DNA from: Halichondria panicea
Lineage: Eukaryota > Porifera > Demospongiae > Suberitida > Halichondriidae
Reading direction: 5' to 3'
DNA: 64,000 bases
NCBI RefSeq assembly: GCF_963675165.1
Contig: NC_087387.1
Location: forward strand, 2,345,501-2,409,500
Shown here: piece by piece, positions 51,267-62,660 of the stretch
Layout: each line of letters starts with the position of its first letter
Position numbering within the stretch: the first letter of the stretch is position 1
Made by a program: the position numbers and the translations under genes
Notes under the pieces: generated by a model
What the model saw: only the letters and a program-made list of their open reading frames with translations
What the model was told of the DNA's origin: nothing
Database searches by the model: none

Positions 51267-54200
51267 ATGGCGGACATAGCAGACCTCTTTGCTTTTTTTC
51301 TACTAGCTGCTGTCATCTCTGTAGGTGAGTTAGATTTTATTTAGAATAGAGAAATAATTGTGTCCTACATGAGTACATTAAACGAATCATCATCCATTTA
51401 CTTCAGTTTCAAGTGTCCAACCTCAGGACGGGGATATTCGTCTGGTTGGAGGAACCGCGACTCGAGGTCGTCTGGAGTTCAGTATAATCTACGGTGTTTG
51501 GGGCACAGTGTGCTATGACTCTCGAAAAAACACAGAACTGGAGAAGGGGGCAGCGAGGGCTGCTTGTAGACAATTGGGCTACGAGGATGTGATTAATTTA
51601 GGAACTGTAGTGGACATGGGGTGAGTTATATAGACTCACTGTTATGCAAGCTTAAGATGCTCACAAACACACATTCATTCATGCATGAATGCCAGTATTC
51701 CTCATGCCATTGACGGAATCTCAATTCGACTGTATGAGCCCAACTGTCCCTACAACAAGGTTAATAATCTGAACAATGAGATAGAACTCTTTCTGAGGTG
51801 TAATTTCGAAGCAATAGGGAACTGCTCTCGTACCCAGGACATGGCCATTGAGTGTGGTGAGTGAAACAACTACAAAAAACAGCTCTTACTAAGACTATAA
51901 TAATCATTATTATAGTGAGATAAGATTGACACCCTAATTGGCTTACATTGTTCACATTGAAAGTTTATTTGTGCAAAGAATACAGTGTAGATACAGTATA
52001 GCAGGTAATTCGTTGGGGCAAATTTTTGTATGAACTGGCCAATTAAATATTTTGTTTTTTTACAGCTCAGGATAGTTACGTTGAACGTAAATAACTTATT
52101 TTCGTATGATGCTCTTCAATACGAAATATACGAACATTTTCACCATACGAAAATAACCCACTATACGGTAGCACGAGACTGAGTGCATGAAATATACAGG
52201 CACAAGAATTTCTATATGTGTTATATTGTAGTGTATAGGGAACCACACAAAATGTCCCTTCTTTCATACAGCTTACACTTGATGCTCATGAGAAAGGTCT
52301 TCGATCAGGGCTTCTTGTTTGACACAACTTGATAGCTACCACCTAAATCTAGTACCTATAGCTTAGCAATATATTTTGTAACACGAGGCTATTGTTGTGA
52401 TTGCAGCAGCTTTCATGGAGAAATACCCACATATCAGAAGTGTAGGAAGCAATTTTGCATTGGTTAGGCAAAAAGGGGGACTGCGCCCAAGGGGTGGGTG
52501 TGAGAGGGGGACCATCCCCCTCCCATCATGCCGGAGGCAAAATTTTTGCATTAGCAGAGCTTTCTGCGCATGTTCAGTATGATTTTAGTAGAATGCCGGA
52601 TAGTGAATCATCAGATTCTAAATAGTGCCAGTTTTTGTAGTAGCTATAAGCAGAATTTAGCTAGACAAGAGATCGAAATTACTGATAGACTACATCTATA
52701 AAGACAAGCTAGAAATATTGGTCAGGCATTTGCCTGGGCTGCCCCCCCCCGGCTCCTACGCCACTGCATATACGTTCAGTTTTATACTATAGTCATTGCA
52801 TGGAATTCGCCAAAAAAGAGCGAATTCTAACCACGCTTAGATATAATTTTCCTCAGGCCTAGTTGGCGACCTAACGTTATTTTAGAGACAACTCGGCCTT
52901 GGAACAAGGCTATAATTTTCCATTATCCATTAGCTATAGATATTCATAATCCTTTTACTTGATCAAAACACACACACGTGCAGCCTATTATACACGTACG
53001 TCTGATGAAAGTATACTCTCTGCATGCATACAGCACGTGTATTGTGTGTAGCTTTACCATGTATTCCTCAAACACACATACACAACAGCCAATAGGTCCA
53101 AATACTTAACTCCTTATGACACAGAGGTCCGGTTAGTTCAGGGTGGAACTGGTTACCCCTCCTCTGGTATAGTGGAAATCTACCTTAACCATCAATGGGG
53201 GACAGTATGCTTTGATACCATGAACAGTGGTAATGCAGAAACAATATGCAGACAAATGGGTTACACTGGAGCTAGTCACTTTAATCAGATTAACGTTACT
53301 GCAGTGTAAGTGTAGTCTGTATTTTAGGCCTGGTAAAATAATGAACCGGCACTGGTTTATGCTCCATATTTATGCCTCAGTGCGCATGCGCAAGCGAGGT
53401 ATACGGTAGTGTGTTTGTGTGCATGTGTGTGTGTGTGTGTGCATGTCTATAGACTGTTACAGCTGCTCAAGGATCAATAAAGTGCAAGTAAGAGTTTCTA
53501 TACGCTTCTCTTCTAGTCATGGATTCGTATTTGTGGATTTGCAAAATAAAGCTTTGTTCTCGAGTTATGCCTAGTTTTTTGCTTACCTGGAATGCCATTG
53601 CAGCCTTTTCAGAAGAGTCCGTAGCAAAATTTGTTCACCGAGTGTTGCTACTCTACTTAGTAGTTAGCTCTGCAAGAACGCTAGCTATTGGTAGCTGCAA
53701 GAGTGAGAAGAGAGCTGCAAGGCTCTGCTGACTTGCAGCCATTAATTTTCAAGTCTTAATAGCTTACTCCACAACAGCACTAACAATATAATATTCAGTC
53801 TTAACCAGTATGACCTATAATTTCACGATACTTTTGGCATCGATCGTTTTTAACAATAATCATCTTGATCAATACCCACTCTTTGAGTTTCCTTGTGATT
53901 CTGGATTTTGCATGCAGTAAAATTAAAATATTCATCATGATAATTATAATCAATGTGTGTATAAAAGCTTGCTATTAGTAGCTTTATGTTATGTAGCTTT
54001 GGCACCTCCACCGAGGCATTAGCACCCGCGGTGCTTTCATTGCATGGTGGTTTATATTTGGCTATAGTTGTTACCCTTCTTTACACTTTTTAGGTGTATC
54101 CCTGTGATTTTTCAATGCTATGTTAGGAACCTCTACCTCCAAAAGAGCAACCACACGCTATATAACGGCCAAGTGCTCAGGTCCATATCGAAACTACATT

Positions 54201-57200
54201 GACTTCAATGTAAAGCAACTTCTCAGGAGCGACCACCTCTCTACTCCGTATAGAATAACGAGCAACTTTCTAGTCCCCCCCCCCCCCAATCAGCTTTCAA
54301 GGGAAAATAACCTCCCAGAATGGACAGCCACACCCAGAATTAGCAGGAAATTATTGCTGAGATAGCATTATTATTTATATTATCATGAATCGCAGAGAAA
54401 CTCAAATAGTGGGTATAATTATAATGATAATTGTTAAAAACGATTGATGCCAAAAGTTCAAGCCTAAGCCGGATGTATAGAGCCTTGCAGATGTAGAGCC
54501 TTGCAGCTCTCTTCTCACTTACAGCTACCATGGTACCAATAGCTAGCGTTCTAGTGCAGAGCTATATAACTACTAAATAGAGTAGCAACACTCCATGGAC
54601 AAGTTTCGCTACACACTCGTCTGAAAAGGCTGCAATGGCATTCCAAGTAAGCAAAACTAGGCAGCATAACTCGAGAACAAAGCATTATTTTGCCAATCCA
54701 CGAATTAAAATCCAAGTAAACATGACTAAAAGCCTATAAAAACTCTTACTTGCACTTGACTGATCCTCGAGCAGCTGTAGCAGTGCAGTCTACACACACT
54801 ACCGTATACCTCGCTTGCGCATGCGCCACCGAGGCATAATGACTCAGTGAGCATACATGCATAGCTGGCCATCGAAACCTCCCAAGTAAGCCACCTCTCT
54901 GTAACGGCCAAAGGCTGTTCCCCATGGTGTTTGTTTTATGTACAGGTTCCACTGTAATTCTATATAATTATGCCTCGATGCGCATGCGCAAGCGAGGTAT
55001 ACGATAATGTTTTTGACTTTATGCATGTGTGTGTGTGTAGACTGTTATACAGCTGCTCAAGGATCAATGAAGTGTTTAATTTGTGGATTTGCAAATGCTT
55101 GGTTCTTGACTTGGAATGCCATTAAAACCTTTTCAGAAGAGTGCGTATAGCAAAACTTGTCCATAATGGAGTGTTGCTACTCGACTTAGTAATTAGCTGT
55201 GCACTAGAACGAGCTATTGGTATGACATGCAGTCGTTTGTCTCTTTGGTAATTTTTCCAACGTTAAATAAGCAGCCTGCAAAAGTGATAAGAGAGCTGCA
55301 AGTCTCTGCAGCATTATAGACTTTGTACTTTTGGCATCCTTTTTAGCATCAATCTGGCATGGTCGATCTCTTTGCATGAGTTTCCCTGCGATTAATTATA
55401 CAAATTAGCCTGCAATTCAGCAAAAATGTAGTATAATATCTGTGTGTATTAGCATAGCTAGCAGCTTTATATCCACCGAGACATCGGCACCCGCAGTGCT
55501 TTCATTTATGAATTTGTTGTTATGATTTGCTTGCTAACTGTTCTCCCCCATACTGACTGCACTGCACGCACATTCCCATGCAGGACTGGTGTCAAGCCAG
55601 CTCTGAAGGACATGACGTGCAGTACTAGTAGTTGGGCCTGTCTCAGCAAGTGTTTCTCTTACCCTGAACCCAGCACAATTAGTTGCATCTACATCACCAC
55701 CATCAATTGCAGTGAGTCATTTCAAAGTTAATATGCTGTCAAGACAGATAAAACGCAGAGTCAGTACATTAATACGTCATGTCAGTTTGATTATCCCATG
55801 CATACTTGCCTTGTTTTATGCAGCTTTTAACGTGACCAAGCGTAGTGATTACATACCTGGCAGTGAATCACGTTGCACCGACACTACTCCACGTAAGTTA
55901 TACCTTATTGTTACTATTATAAACGGGTACGAATTTTAGCGAATTTTAACGAATTTGTAAAATTAACGCTAAATTAAGTACGCGCTAATAATAAAACGCA
56001 ATTAAAAAAATTATGAATCTCACTTTTTTCTAATGTACTTTTGAGAGTTTGCTAAGCAAGCTAGCCCTTTTTTCATCTGTATCTGACTCCAAACTTTCTC
56101 ATACTGTACATATTTTGAGATATATTGTGGTAATGAATTTGCTAACAAATCCGCCAAAATTAGTACCCTAAAAACAGAGAAAAATCTGAAAACGCTAAAA
56201 TTACTACTCGTCTATAATAGTAACTATTTATGTACCTTAGAGAGTAGATTACCACAAATTTGTGAGTAGCTGTACTTAAGTGTAAATATCTTTTGATCGG
56301 AACATTTCTAAGAAATGGTGTTGATACCAATGTGTAGGTGAATAACCAAGCTACAACATACTCAAAAATGTTTCCAAGGAAACATAAGGTGGTGGGTTTG
56401 TGGTGATTAATAAAACAACAGCAAATTGTTATAGTGGGTATAATCAGTTAGAGTAATAATTGTACAGCTATAATTGTACAGCTAAGGTCCTAGACTTCAT
56501 CACATAATTGTTCAATGGTTTAGGTATCCTGACCATCCCTTTATGGGTCTTACATATGTTCACAGTGTTTATAATTCATGATTTACTGGTTTTCAGGTAC
56601 ACTTTTGATAACTTCTAAAAAATTAATAGCTTAGCTTTCAAATTTCTGTAGTAAGTTTACAGATAAATGGGCTATATACATTTTGATACCAAGAACATCC
56701 TATGCTTATTCCATTGCTGAGATAACACTGAAAAGCTACATATTTTCTACTGTTTTGATGACATCAGCAGCTGCAAACCACAAACCAATGCCGCTATAAT
56801 CAACCATAAACTTAATTAAGAGTGGGTGTACAGTTATTGTATGCCCACTTACGTGGTTAAAAGAGTGTCTTCGATTTGTGGTTAGCAGCTTGTGATGGCA
56901 TCAAAACGGTAGAAATAGTAGAATATGTAGTTTTTCAGTGATATCTCAACAATGGAATAAGCATAGAGGATGTTCTTGGTATCAAAATGTAGCCCATTTA
57001 TTTGTAAACTTACCAGAGAACTTTTAAAGCTAAGCTAATACATTTTCAGAAGATATTACTCTAACTAAAAGTGTATCTAAAAACCAGTAAATCATGAATT
57101 ATAAACACTGTGAACATATGTAAGACCCATAAAGGGATGGTCAGGATATACCTAAACCATTAAACAATTATGTGATGAAGTCTAGGACCTTAGCTGCACA

Positions 57201-59396
57201 AGATTTATTTTACTGTTTTATTACTCTAACTGATTACCCACTATAACAATTTGCTGTTGTTCTATTAATCACCACAAACCCACCACCTTATGTTTCCATG
57301 GAAACATTTTTGGGTATGTTGTAGCTTGGTCATTCACCTACACATTGGTATTAACACCATTTCTTAGAATCGAAAGATATTTACACTTAAGTACAGCTAC
57401 TCACAAATTTGTGGTAATCTACTCTCTAAGCTGGATGCACTGTATGTATATAGGTCTATTTGTAGCAAATATATAATTATACTCGTCATAGAAAAGCATA
57501 CCGTATTTTGGGGGGGTTAAAAAATTCATTCAACTCGAAAACAGTGATTTTATGAGTGAAAATTTCATTGCCTGCACTGCATTGCATGCTTTCCGGTAAA
57601 CCAAGCCTACGGTTTCGTGGGGGAAAACTTGTGGAGGTCAGCTTGCCCACGAAAAATTAATAACAACCCCACGAAAATTACCTGCTATATATACGGTATT
57701 CAAATTTCGACCTAAAGCAACTCTGTTTAAGGTTACGGTATACTAATTGCTCATGAATAATTCATAAGATATTTATTTTCTTTATTTCTCACCACAACAT
57801 TATTTTTGTAACTTGCAATGATTATCAATGAAAAGAGAACATGAAACAATGCTAGCTATTATTATAGCTAAAAGTATCTATGTCTTGTAATCCAATGAAG
57901 TGGTCTGGGGTCAGCTGGAAAAAACTGAAAATTTTGGCGTCAAGTTTTGTTGACTGCATAGCTTCCAGGTTGTCTTTCTGACCAGTATTCGATGCCTAAA
58001 GACTTACTGGAGGGCGACTCGAAGAGATCTTGTTCATAGAGACCTTACAGCAAAAAATATATCCTTGTTACTACTCTACAGTCGCCATATTAGCCTACAA
58101 AAACAGCTAGAAATGGCCGTAACTTTGTTTCAACTTACTCTCTTGGGAAAAACTCTTCGAGTCGCCCTGCCCCTTTATTCGTATAATAAGAAACAGCAGA
58201 CTATACGGTAAGGAGGGGTTTCCTCGTTCTTAGAATTGACGCCAAGTGACCATTGCCAGATGAGAGCCATTTTACACTGAACTTGCATTGAACACCCACG
58301 CAAATATGAGCGTGGGTGGAACAGTATACCGTAACCTTAAAGTAGAGGTCTAGCCAAATCTGTGCAAGAGTTGAGATAATAAATAGTACAGCCTAGATGG
58401 GCGTGACCCGTTCATCATGGGCCAGGTCCATCTAAGTCTATAGATTGGCCAGCTATTATCTACTACAGATTTAAAAAATTACTTGAGTTGTTTTATGCCG
58501 AAATTTGAATCATTACACTTGCATACTGGCGAAGTTTCATAAAAACTAATTAGTGACCTCAAGTCAAGCGGTTCCTCTCTCCTCTGTTTTATCACATGTG
58601 TATAATAATATACAGTAGAACCTCTATTATCCAGCATCTCAATTATTTAACTGGGCAAATTTCTTTACGACAGGGTTAATTTTCAACTGATAATGTTCAA
58701 CTAATAATCAAGAAGCATGCAGGCGTCCCAATAACAGTTGTTAGGAGATACATTTTCTGTGTATGCGCAGGCGACCACTTGCCCTATTTAATCAATGAAG
58801 CACGTGGATCGAGGCGTGGTTTACCCATTCATTTATCTGACATCAGAGGAGGTCGGACACCACTTGCCTTTTCTGCTAATTATGACCTTTTACTTAGTGA
58901 GGAAGAGATACCCCAGGCCAAAGCTAGAATACTGAGAGGCTAAGCTACCAAGGTAGTCGCCGGAGTATATTGTTGCCACAGTAACACTAGACCCTAGATA
59001 TCATAGGCGGATCTATATAGCAGACGTAGATAGCATGAGGATTAGAAAATGTACTTAATTAAAAGGTCATAATTAGAAGAAAGGTCAAGTGGTGTCCAAC
59101 CTCTACTGGCTCTGGAACAAAAGGTTGTCCAGGTAATCGAGGTTCTACTGCATATATTCACTTATACAGTATACATGATTGTACGTATAATACTGTGTTA
59201 CAATGCATGCATGCATGCAGCCACTTCTGAATCATCACTTGTCACCATTGGCAAGATTGTTGGTGGCGTGTTTGGTGGCCTTGTCATAGTTTCCATAGTG
59301 ATCATCACCCTGTTGTGCTGTTGCTGTTTCGTCACTGGCTGCCCCCTATACTCTTGGAGGGAGAAAAAATATTACGGGTATGATAGCATCACATAA
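51267..59396 (+). CDS. Type I membrane receptor with two SRCR domains
   Basis: I chain seven exons: 51267-51324, 51407-51620, 51696-51856, 53125-53305, 55584-55711, 55824-55892 and 59221-59396. Phases agree and give 328 aa. Exon 1 is a signal peptide (LFAFFLLAAVISV). SRCR 1 has DIRLVGGTATRGRLEF, WGTVCYD and AACRQLGYED; SRCR 2 has EVRLVQGGTGYPSSGIVEIY, WGTVCFD and ICRQMGYTGA, then KDMTCS...CLSKC. After a stalk comes a transmembrane helix (VGGVFGGLVIVSIVIITLL), a CCCCF palmitoylation-type cluster and a short tail REKKYYGYDSIT. SRCR receptors bind microbial and self ligands. Introns 3, 4 and 6 (1.3, 2.3 and 3.3 kb) are stuffed with transposons. The stop is 113 bp from the stop of the opposing gene. 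Confidence 0.85.
51997..52170. mobile_element. MITE, GTATAG family, diverged copy in SRCR intron 3
   Basis: Left AGCAGGTAATTCGTTGGGGC and right CCATACGAAAATAACCCACTATACGGTA keep the family ends. The core is replaced or decayed. Confidence 0.55.
53370..54040. mobile_element. ATGAAAGCAC-GAGGCATAA element, copy E3 (reverse), SRCR intron 4
   Basis: It starts TTATGCCTCAGTGCGCATGC and ends GCACCCGCGGTGCTTTCAT, the complement of E2's ends. The core AGGCTGCAATGGCATTCCAA reads in reverse. Confidence 0.75.
54386..54839. mobile_element. ATGAAAGCAC-GAGGCATAA element, copy E4 (left end missing)
   Basis: Forward copy beginning inside the element (AAACTCAAATAGTGGGTA) and ending CATGCGCCACCGAGGCATAA. It keeps the empty target CATAACTCGAGAACAAAGC that is filled in E2. 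Confidence 0.72.
54968..55505. mobile_element. ATGAAAGCAC-GAGGCATAA element, copy E5 (reverse)
   Basis: It starts TTATGCCTCGATGCGCATGC and ends CGGCACCCGCAGTGCTTTCAT minus an outer base. It is more diverged and shorter inside than E2. Confidence 0.72.
55909..56226. mobile_element. 318-bp MITE in SRCR intron 6
   Basis: Left GTTACTATTATAAACGGGTA and right end CTCGTCTATAATAGTAAC are inverted, and the inner GAATTTTAGCG pairs with CGCTAAAATT. No coding potential. Confidence 0.7.
56236..57430. mobile_element. 1.2-kb foldback element with about 580-bp arms
   Basis: Left arm 56236-about 56815 and right arm about 56850-57430 are inverted copies along their length, starting CTTAGAGAGTAGATTACCAC and ending in its complement. 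Shared strings include TGTTTCCATGGAAACATTTT, CCCATAAAGGGATGGTCAGG and AATCATGAATTATAAACAC. The loop is tiny. Inner sequence is related to the element at 101-1455. Confidence 0.85.
57497..57701. mobile_element. MITE, GTATAG family, copy in SRCR intron 6
   Basis: Ends are ATACCGTATTTTGG and CTATATATACGGTAT. The core has TTCATTCAACTCGAAAACAG, GCACTGCATTGCATG, TTTCCGGTAAACCAAGCC and GGTCAGCTTGCCCACGAA. Confidence 0.75.
57726..58341. mobile_element. 616-bp element with TTTAAGGTTACGGTATACT ends
   Basis: TTTAAGGTTACGGTATACT at the left and AGTATACCGTAACCTTAAA at the right are perfect inverted repeats of 19 bp. The interior shows no frame or known motif. Confidence 0.8.
58613..59150. mobile_element. 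pogo/Tigger-like MITE with a nested element
   Basis: It starts CAGTAGAACCTCTATTATCC and ends AATCGAGGTTCTACTG. The inner ATGCGCAGGCGACCA recalls the copy at 14335. Another inverted-repeat element sits inside at 58849-59103. Confidence 0.72.
58849..59103. mobile_element. Nested element with GAGGTCGGACACCACTTG ends
   Basis: Left GAGGTCGGACACCACTTG and right CAAGTGGTGTCCAACCTC are inverted. AATTATGACCTTTTA also pairs with TAAAAGGTCATAATT. It splits the pogo-like MITE, so it is the younger of the two. Confidence 0.75.
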
Positions 59397-59509
59397 CTTT
59401 TGAAAGTATACTGCCTTGTTTTTTTTAGCTGTAGATATAGTTTTGATCAAAATGAACACTATACATGCATGTATATATAAACAGAATTTTGAGTTCTTTG
59501 TTCCTCTAA

Positions 59510-61308
59510 CTACATACAAAACTTTTTGATTATACACAAAAAGATAACAACAATGACAAGTAACCCTATCAATCCTAGAGATAGAAAAATAGCACTCAAT
59601 GTTACGGGCACATTAGTACATGATGGGTTCACAGAAATATGAAGATAATTACTTTTCTCAAACTCATTTATTTTGATGTTGGCAATAATGCATTGTTCGT
59701 TGTTCATTTGGTGAGGCAAATAATCGTTAATATGAAATGAGCACTGATCCCTACTTCTGTTTACAGAGCAGTCTTGAAAAGAACTATTCTGAAAAGAAGC
59801 GATGGTCACTTTTTCTATAGTACTAGTGTAGTTGTATTGGATCCAAAAATTAGTGTGGCGAGGAACAAAGATCACACTGTAGTAGTTTGGCTGCTTAACT
59901 TCATACGTGAAAGAATTACAAGAACAAGGGTCAATATCACGGAGGGAGCATACAAGGAAGTTTTTGTAAGTAGTTGACTTCTTGGGGTCAAAATAGCGTG
60001 CCTCTTCGAGATTCGTCATTACGTAAACTTCTAATCGAACACCAATTGCTGGATCCTCATTAGTCACAGCACAAATGTTGTAACTGATTTTGGAACCAGG
60101 CATTAAATACAAAGCTGTAATATTTTTCATAACAGATGCATCCATCATTGTTTCAGTTGTTGTGTTCTTTTCATAGCTTAAGTGACAATATTCAATCAAC
60201 TCAAAATCAATGTCATGAAAATTTTCATCGTGCTCCAGTTGCTCGGCTAATATAACATTGCTCACATAGTACGGTGAGAAATTGTAGAGTAAAATTGTAG
60301 ATCCTTCATAAGCGAGCTGACTGATAGGAGTGCCTGGGCACTTGTGTGTAGAAGCATGGTGCACACCATAGCTAGCTGTAACTACATCAATAGTAACAGC
60401 TGCTGCCAACAATCCAAAAATGAGTACAAAGATGCAAACACTGCGTTTAGTTACACCTGCAAAATTTGTTAAAAACTATATAAACATTATTCTTATAATT
60501 ATCCACCTTTTCCTGTAATTATAACGGAGTCTCTTTGATCACCGAACTGCAAGTTGGATAAATCTGTTGCTTCGGCAAGTAATGGAGTGTTCTCAGTTCT
60601 CTCCCCAACTAACAAATATTATTCGCAATCAATGTCATGTGTCACGATGTTGTTCATAATCTTAACTTACTGATCGGTACTGCTCGTGAAGGTTGTGAAG
60701 GTTGTTGCACAATGGTACCTTGTGATGTTGGTGTTGGGCTGGATGGCACTATAATTAATGAGTAATCAATATCATTTTAATTGCAATTGGCAGCAAATGC
60801 CTCTTAAGTGATTGAACGCAGCTATAGATCTAGTAGAAATCCTGCATGGGGATGAGGCTATAATTATATTCATACCATAATTAATTGTAAGTTCCGGAGG
60901 ACCAACACTCTGATTAGAAGAAGACCTTTTTCGTATCCATTCATGAGTCCATTTTTCATTAGAGTTTAGCTCCTGAGACATTTCTTCAGAGTTTAGCTCA
61001 AAATCTATTGCAATAATTATGTGCATATCTAGAATAGTGTAGCACTGAATTCAACACACTCTGCTATATAATTATAAGCTTGGCATGCATGCATTAGCCT
61101 CCCTACTTTTCTCTATTGTAACGCTATATAGGTCGAAAAAACCTCTTTCTGTTAAGAAATTTGGCCTGGGAACAAGGCTATAATTATGATAAAAGTGACC
61201 ATCAATAATTGTTAATTACGGTCAAGAACACAATCATGTCTATTTATATACCTGTGGTATCTGGTGGAATAAAGGATGGAGTTCTTGAACTTGGTGCACT
61301 TTCTGCAT
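59510..61308 (-). CDS. Unknown membrane protein with two transmembrane helices, 3' part of a gene
   Basis: Six exons chain in phase: 61308-61252, 61004-60876, 60748-60671, 60608-60507 and 60456-59510 (the sixth, further upstream, may be the death-domain exon at 61371-62036). The product has a Ser/Pro-rich start (ESAPSSRTPSFIPPDTT), an acidic cytosolic stretch (DFELNSEEMSQELNSNEKW), then helix SVCIFVLIFGLLAAAVTIDV. About 260 extracellular residues follow with many N-x-S/T sites and paired cysteines (CSLRDIDPCSC, CSVNRSRDQC). A second helix (LSLGLIGLLVIVVIFLCII) ends in KKFCM. I know no family for the outer domain. The topology implied is both ends inside, one loop outside. Confidence 0.62.
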
Positions 61309-61433
61309 CTGATAATAATTGTATGACATATAATAATTGTGTACGTGCAAGCATCAAATTATAGTCTAACCTGATGCCTTTAGTTTGGGGGAAAGTGGAA
61401 TATTGTTTCGTACACAGTAATTCTTCAAGTATA

Positions 61434-62015
61434 TCAGTGATTTTTAGCTCTTATATTGAATAGCACTTCAACAAGTTCATTCTGGTCTTCAACGGTTATT
61501 GCTCTCTGATGAATCAAAAAGCTAAACAGAGCAGGGATACTCTTCATCGCTTGGCTCTCAGGTGCAATACCAAAATTTCCAGCCACAATATTTCTAATGC
61601 TTTCTTCATGGTCAGGCTTCAATCGACTCGCTATTGCAGCAAGGCAATGATGGAGTTGAACAATTTTAGGCTCATTCTCATCTTTATACATTTGAGGCTT
61701 GTCTATACCAAGCTTCACAAGTAGAGCAGTGCCTCTCTTGCCATACTTTCGATGGCCACTGACAAAATCGAGAATGTACACAAAACGGCTCAAGGCCCGC
61801 ATCACATCTCTTTGGTACAACTTATCCAAAACTCTGGTAAACAGGTCAAGGAAAGACCCAGCATCCTCGATATCTGTTTGTGGTATTCCGTCGTCACCAC
61901 CAAAACAAAACTTCAGTAGCTTTAGTGTATCATCTGAAACAAATTCCTTCGAAATTTTTCTTGCCCAGGCAAGAACTGGATCTGTACGCTGTTTGTGCAT
62001 GGGGATGAATTGCAT
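61434..62015 (-). CDS. Death-effector-domain-like protein part
   Basis: A frame of 193 codons from the ATG at 62015. The frame is also open upstream to a possible acceptor TTGTGTTAG near 62030. The second half, LHHCLAAIASRLKPDHEESI to FGIAPESQAMKSIPALFSFL and DQNELVEVLFNIRA, follows the six-helix pattern of death effector domains. The first half (KLLKFCFGGDDGIPQTDIED, FLDLFTRVLDKL) may be another. It stops at NIRAKNH just where the last helix should begin. ITDILEELL, a good last helix, lies in another frame after an A5 run (61441-61445), so a one-base indel or assembly error is likely. DED proteins assemble caspase-activating or NF-kB complexes. The link to the membrane exons downstream is probable but I could not fix the junction. 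Confidence 0.5.
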   Translation of the reverse strand: MQFIPMHKQRTDPVLAWARKISKEFVSDDTLKLLKFCFGGDDGIPQTDIEDAGSFLDLFTRVLDKLYQRDVMRALSRFVYILDFVSGHRKYGKRGTALLVKLGIDKPQMYKDENEPKIVQLHHCLAAIASRLKPDHEESIRNIVAGNFGIAPESQAMKSIPALFSFLIHQRAITVEDQNELVEVLFNIRAKNH

Positions 62016-62261
62016 TTCCAAAGCAGATTCTAACACAAGGATTGTTATAGCTCTATAATTGTCAACATAATATAAAAAATCTCTGGTTCACATACACAAA
62101 AATTGTCACCTGCCAATAATTGTACTGTATAGCGCGAAATTTTCGAGGCACTTAAGTGGAATGGCCTCTAAAAGCATTTCGTTAAATAAAACTGCTTACC
62201 GGAAGCCACGTCTTTAATCTTTGCACGTTATAGAATTTAATTGACGAAGGCTAAACATGAA
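62016..62261. other. Flank upstream of the death-domain frame
   Basis: It may contain further 5' exons or the promoter, but no coding block was recognised. A fragment with ACCGGAAGCCACG near 62199 recalls the GTATAG-family core. Confidence 0.3.
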
Positions 62262-62660
62262 TAATTCATGAGAATTTTTTTGCTCAGTCTATAAAAAGTC
62301 CAAGCAGTCTGCTGCTAAACATCTCATATACTCAGTGAGGCCATTTGGGACAAGAACACTATTTAGTTAGGCAGCCTTATAGCTATATCATAGGTACACA
62401 AGCGTGAAAAAGCGCTCTGTGTACTTCTAGCTACTTAATTCACGACAATCGATTATATTTTCTTCGTTTCCAATTGGGGCATGAGATTCAGTAATGGAGG
62501 TAGCTCTGAGATGTATGCATTGGACACAATAAGTTTCCCGGGATTTTGCGGGAGTTATAAAGAGATACAAGGATGGTCCCAGAGCCACTACGTAGACTTC
62601 ATTGTAAAACATCACATGCATGAATCACTTCTTTCCAATCCCTCTTCTACTCATCTATGG
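62262..62660. repeat. Dispersed repeat, copy 2 of 240-470
   Basis: It shares TCTGCTGCTAA, GGCCATTTGGGACA, GGTCCCAGAGCC, AGACTTCATTGTA and TCCAATCCCT with the left end of the window. It includes the 1-95 portion that copy 1 has in another arrangement. Confidence 0.45.

Noticed and set aside
52440-52770. Possible element ending CTCCTACGCCACTGCATATAC, with a possible partner AGTGGCGGATCCAGG at about 5851
   Set aside because: Only one end is recognisable at each place, so borders and family cannot be supported.
54093-54222. Extra SRCR exon after acceptor TTTTTAG
   Set aside because: It is in phase but reaches a stop after about 43 codons, lacks SRCR motifs and lies next to transposon E3. The exon at 55584 joins in phase and completes the SRCR domain.
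56236-57430. Assembly artefact explanation for the large palindrome
   Set aside because: The arms differ at many positions, and related sequence occurs at 770-1300, so a real diverged foldback is more likely.
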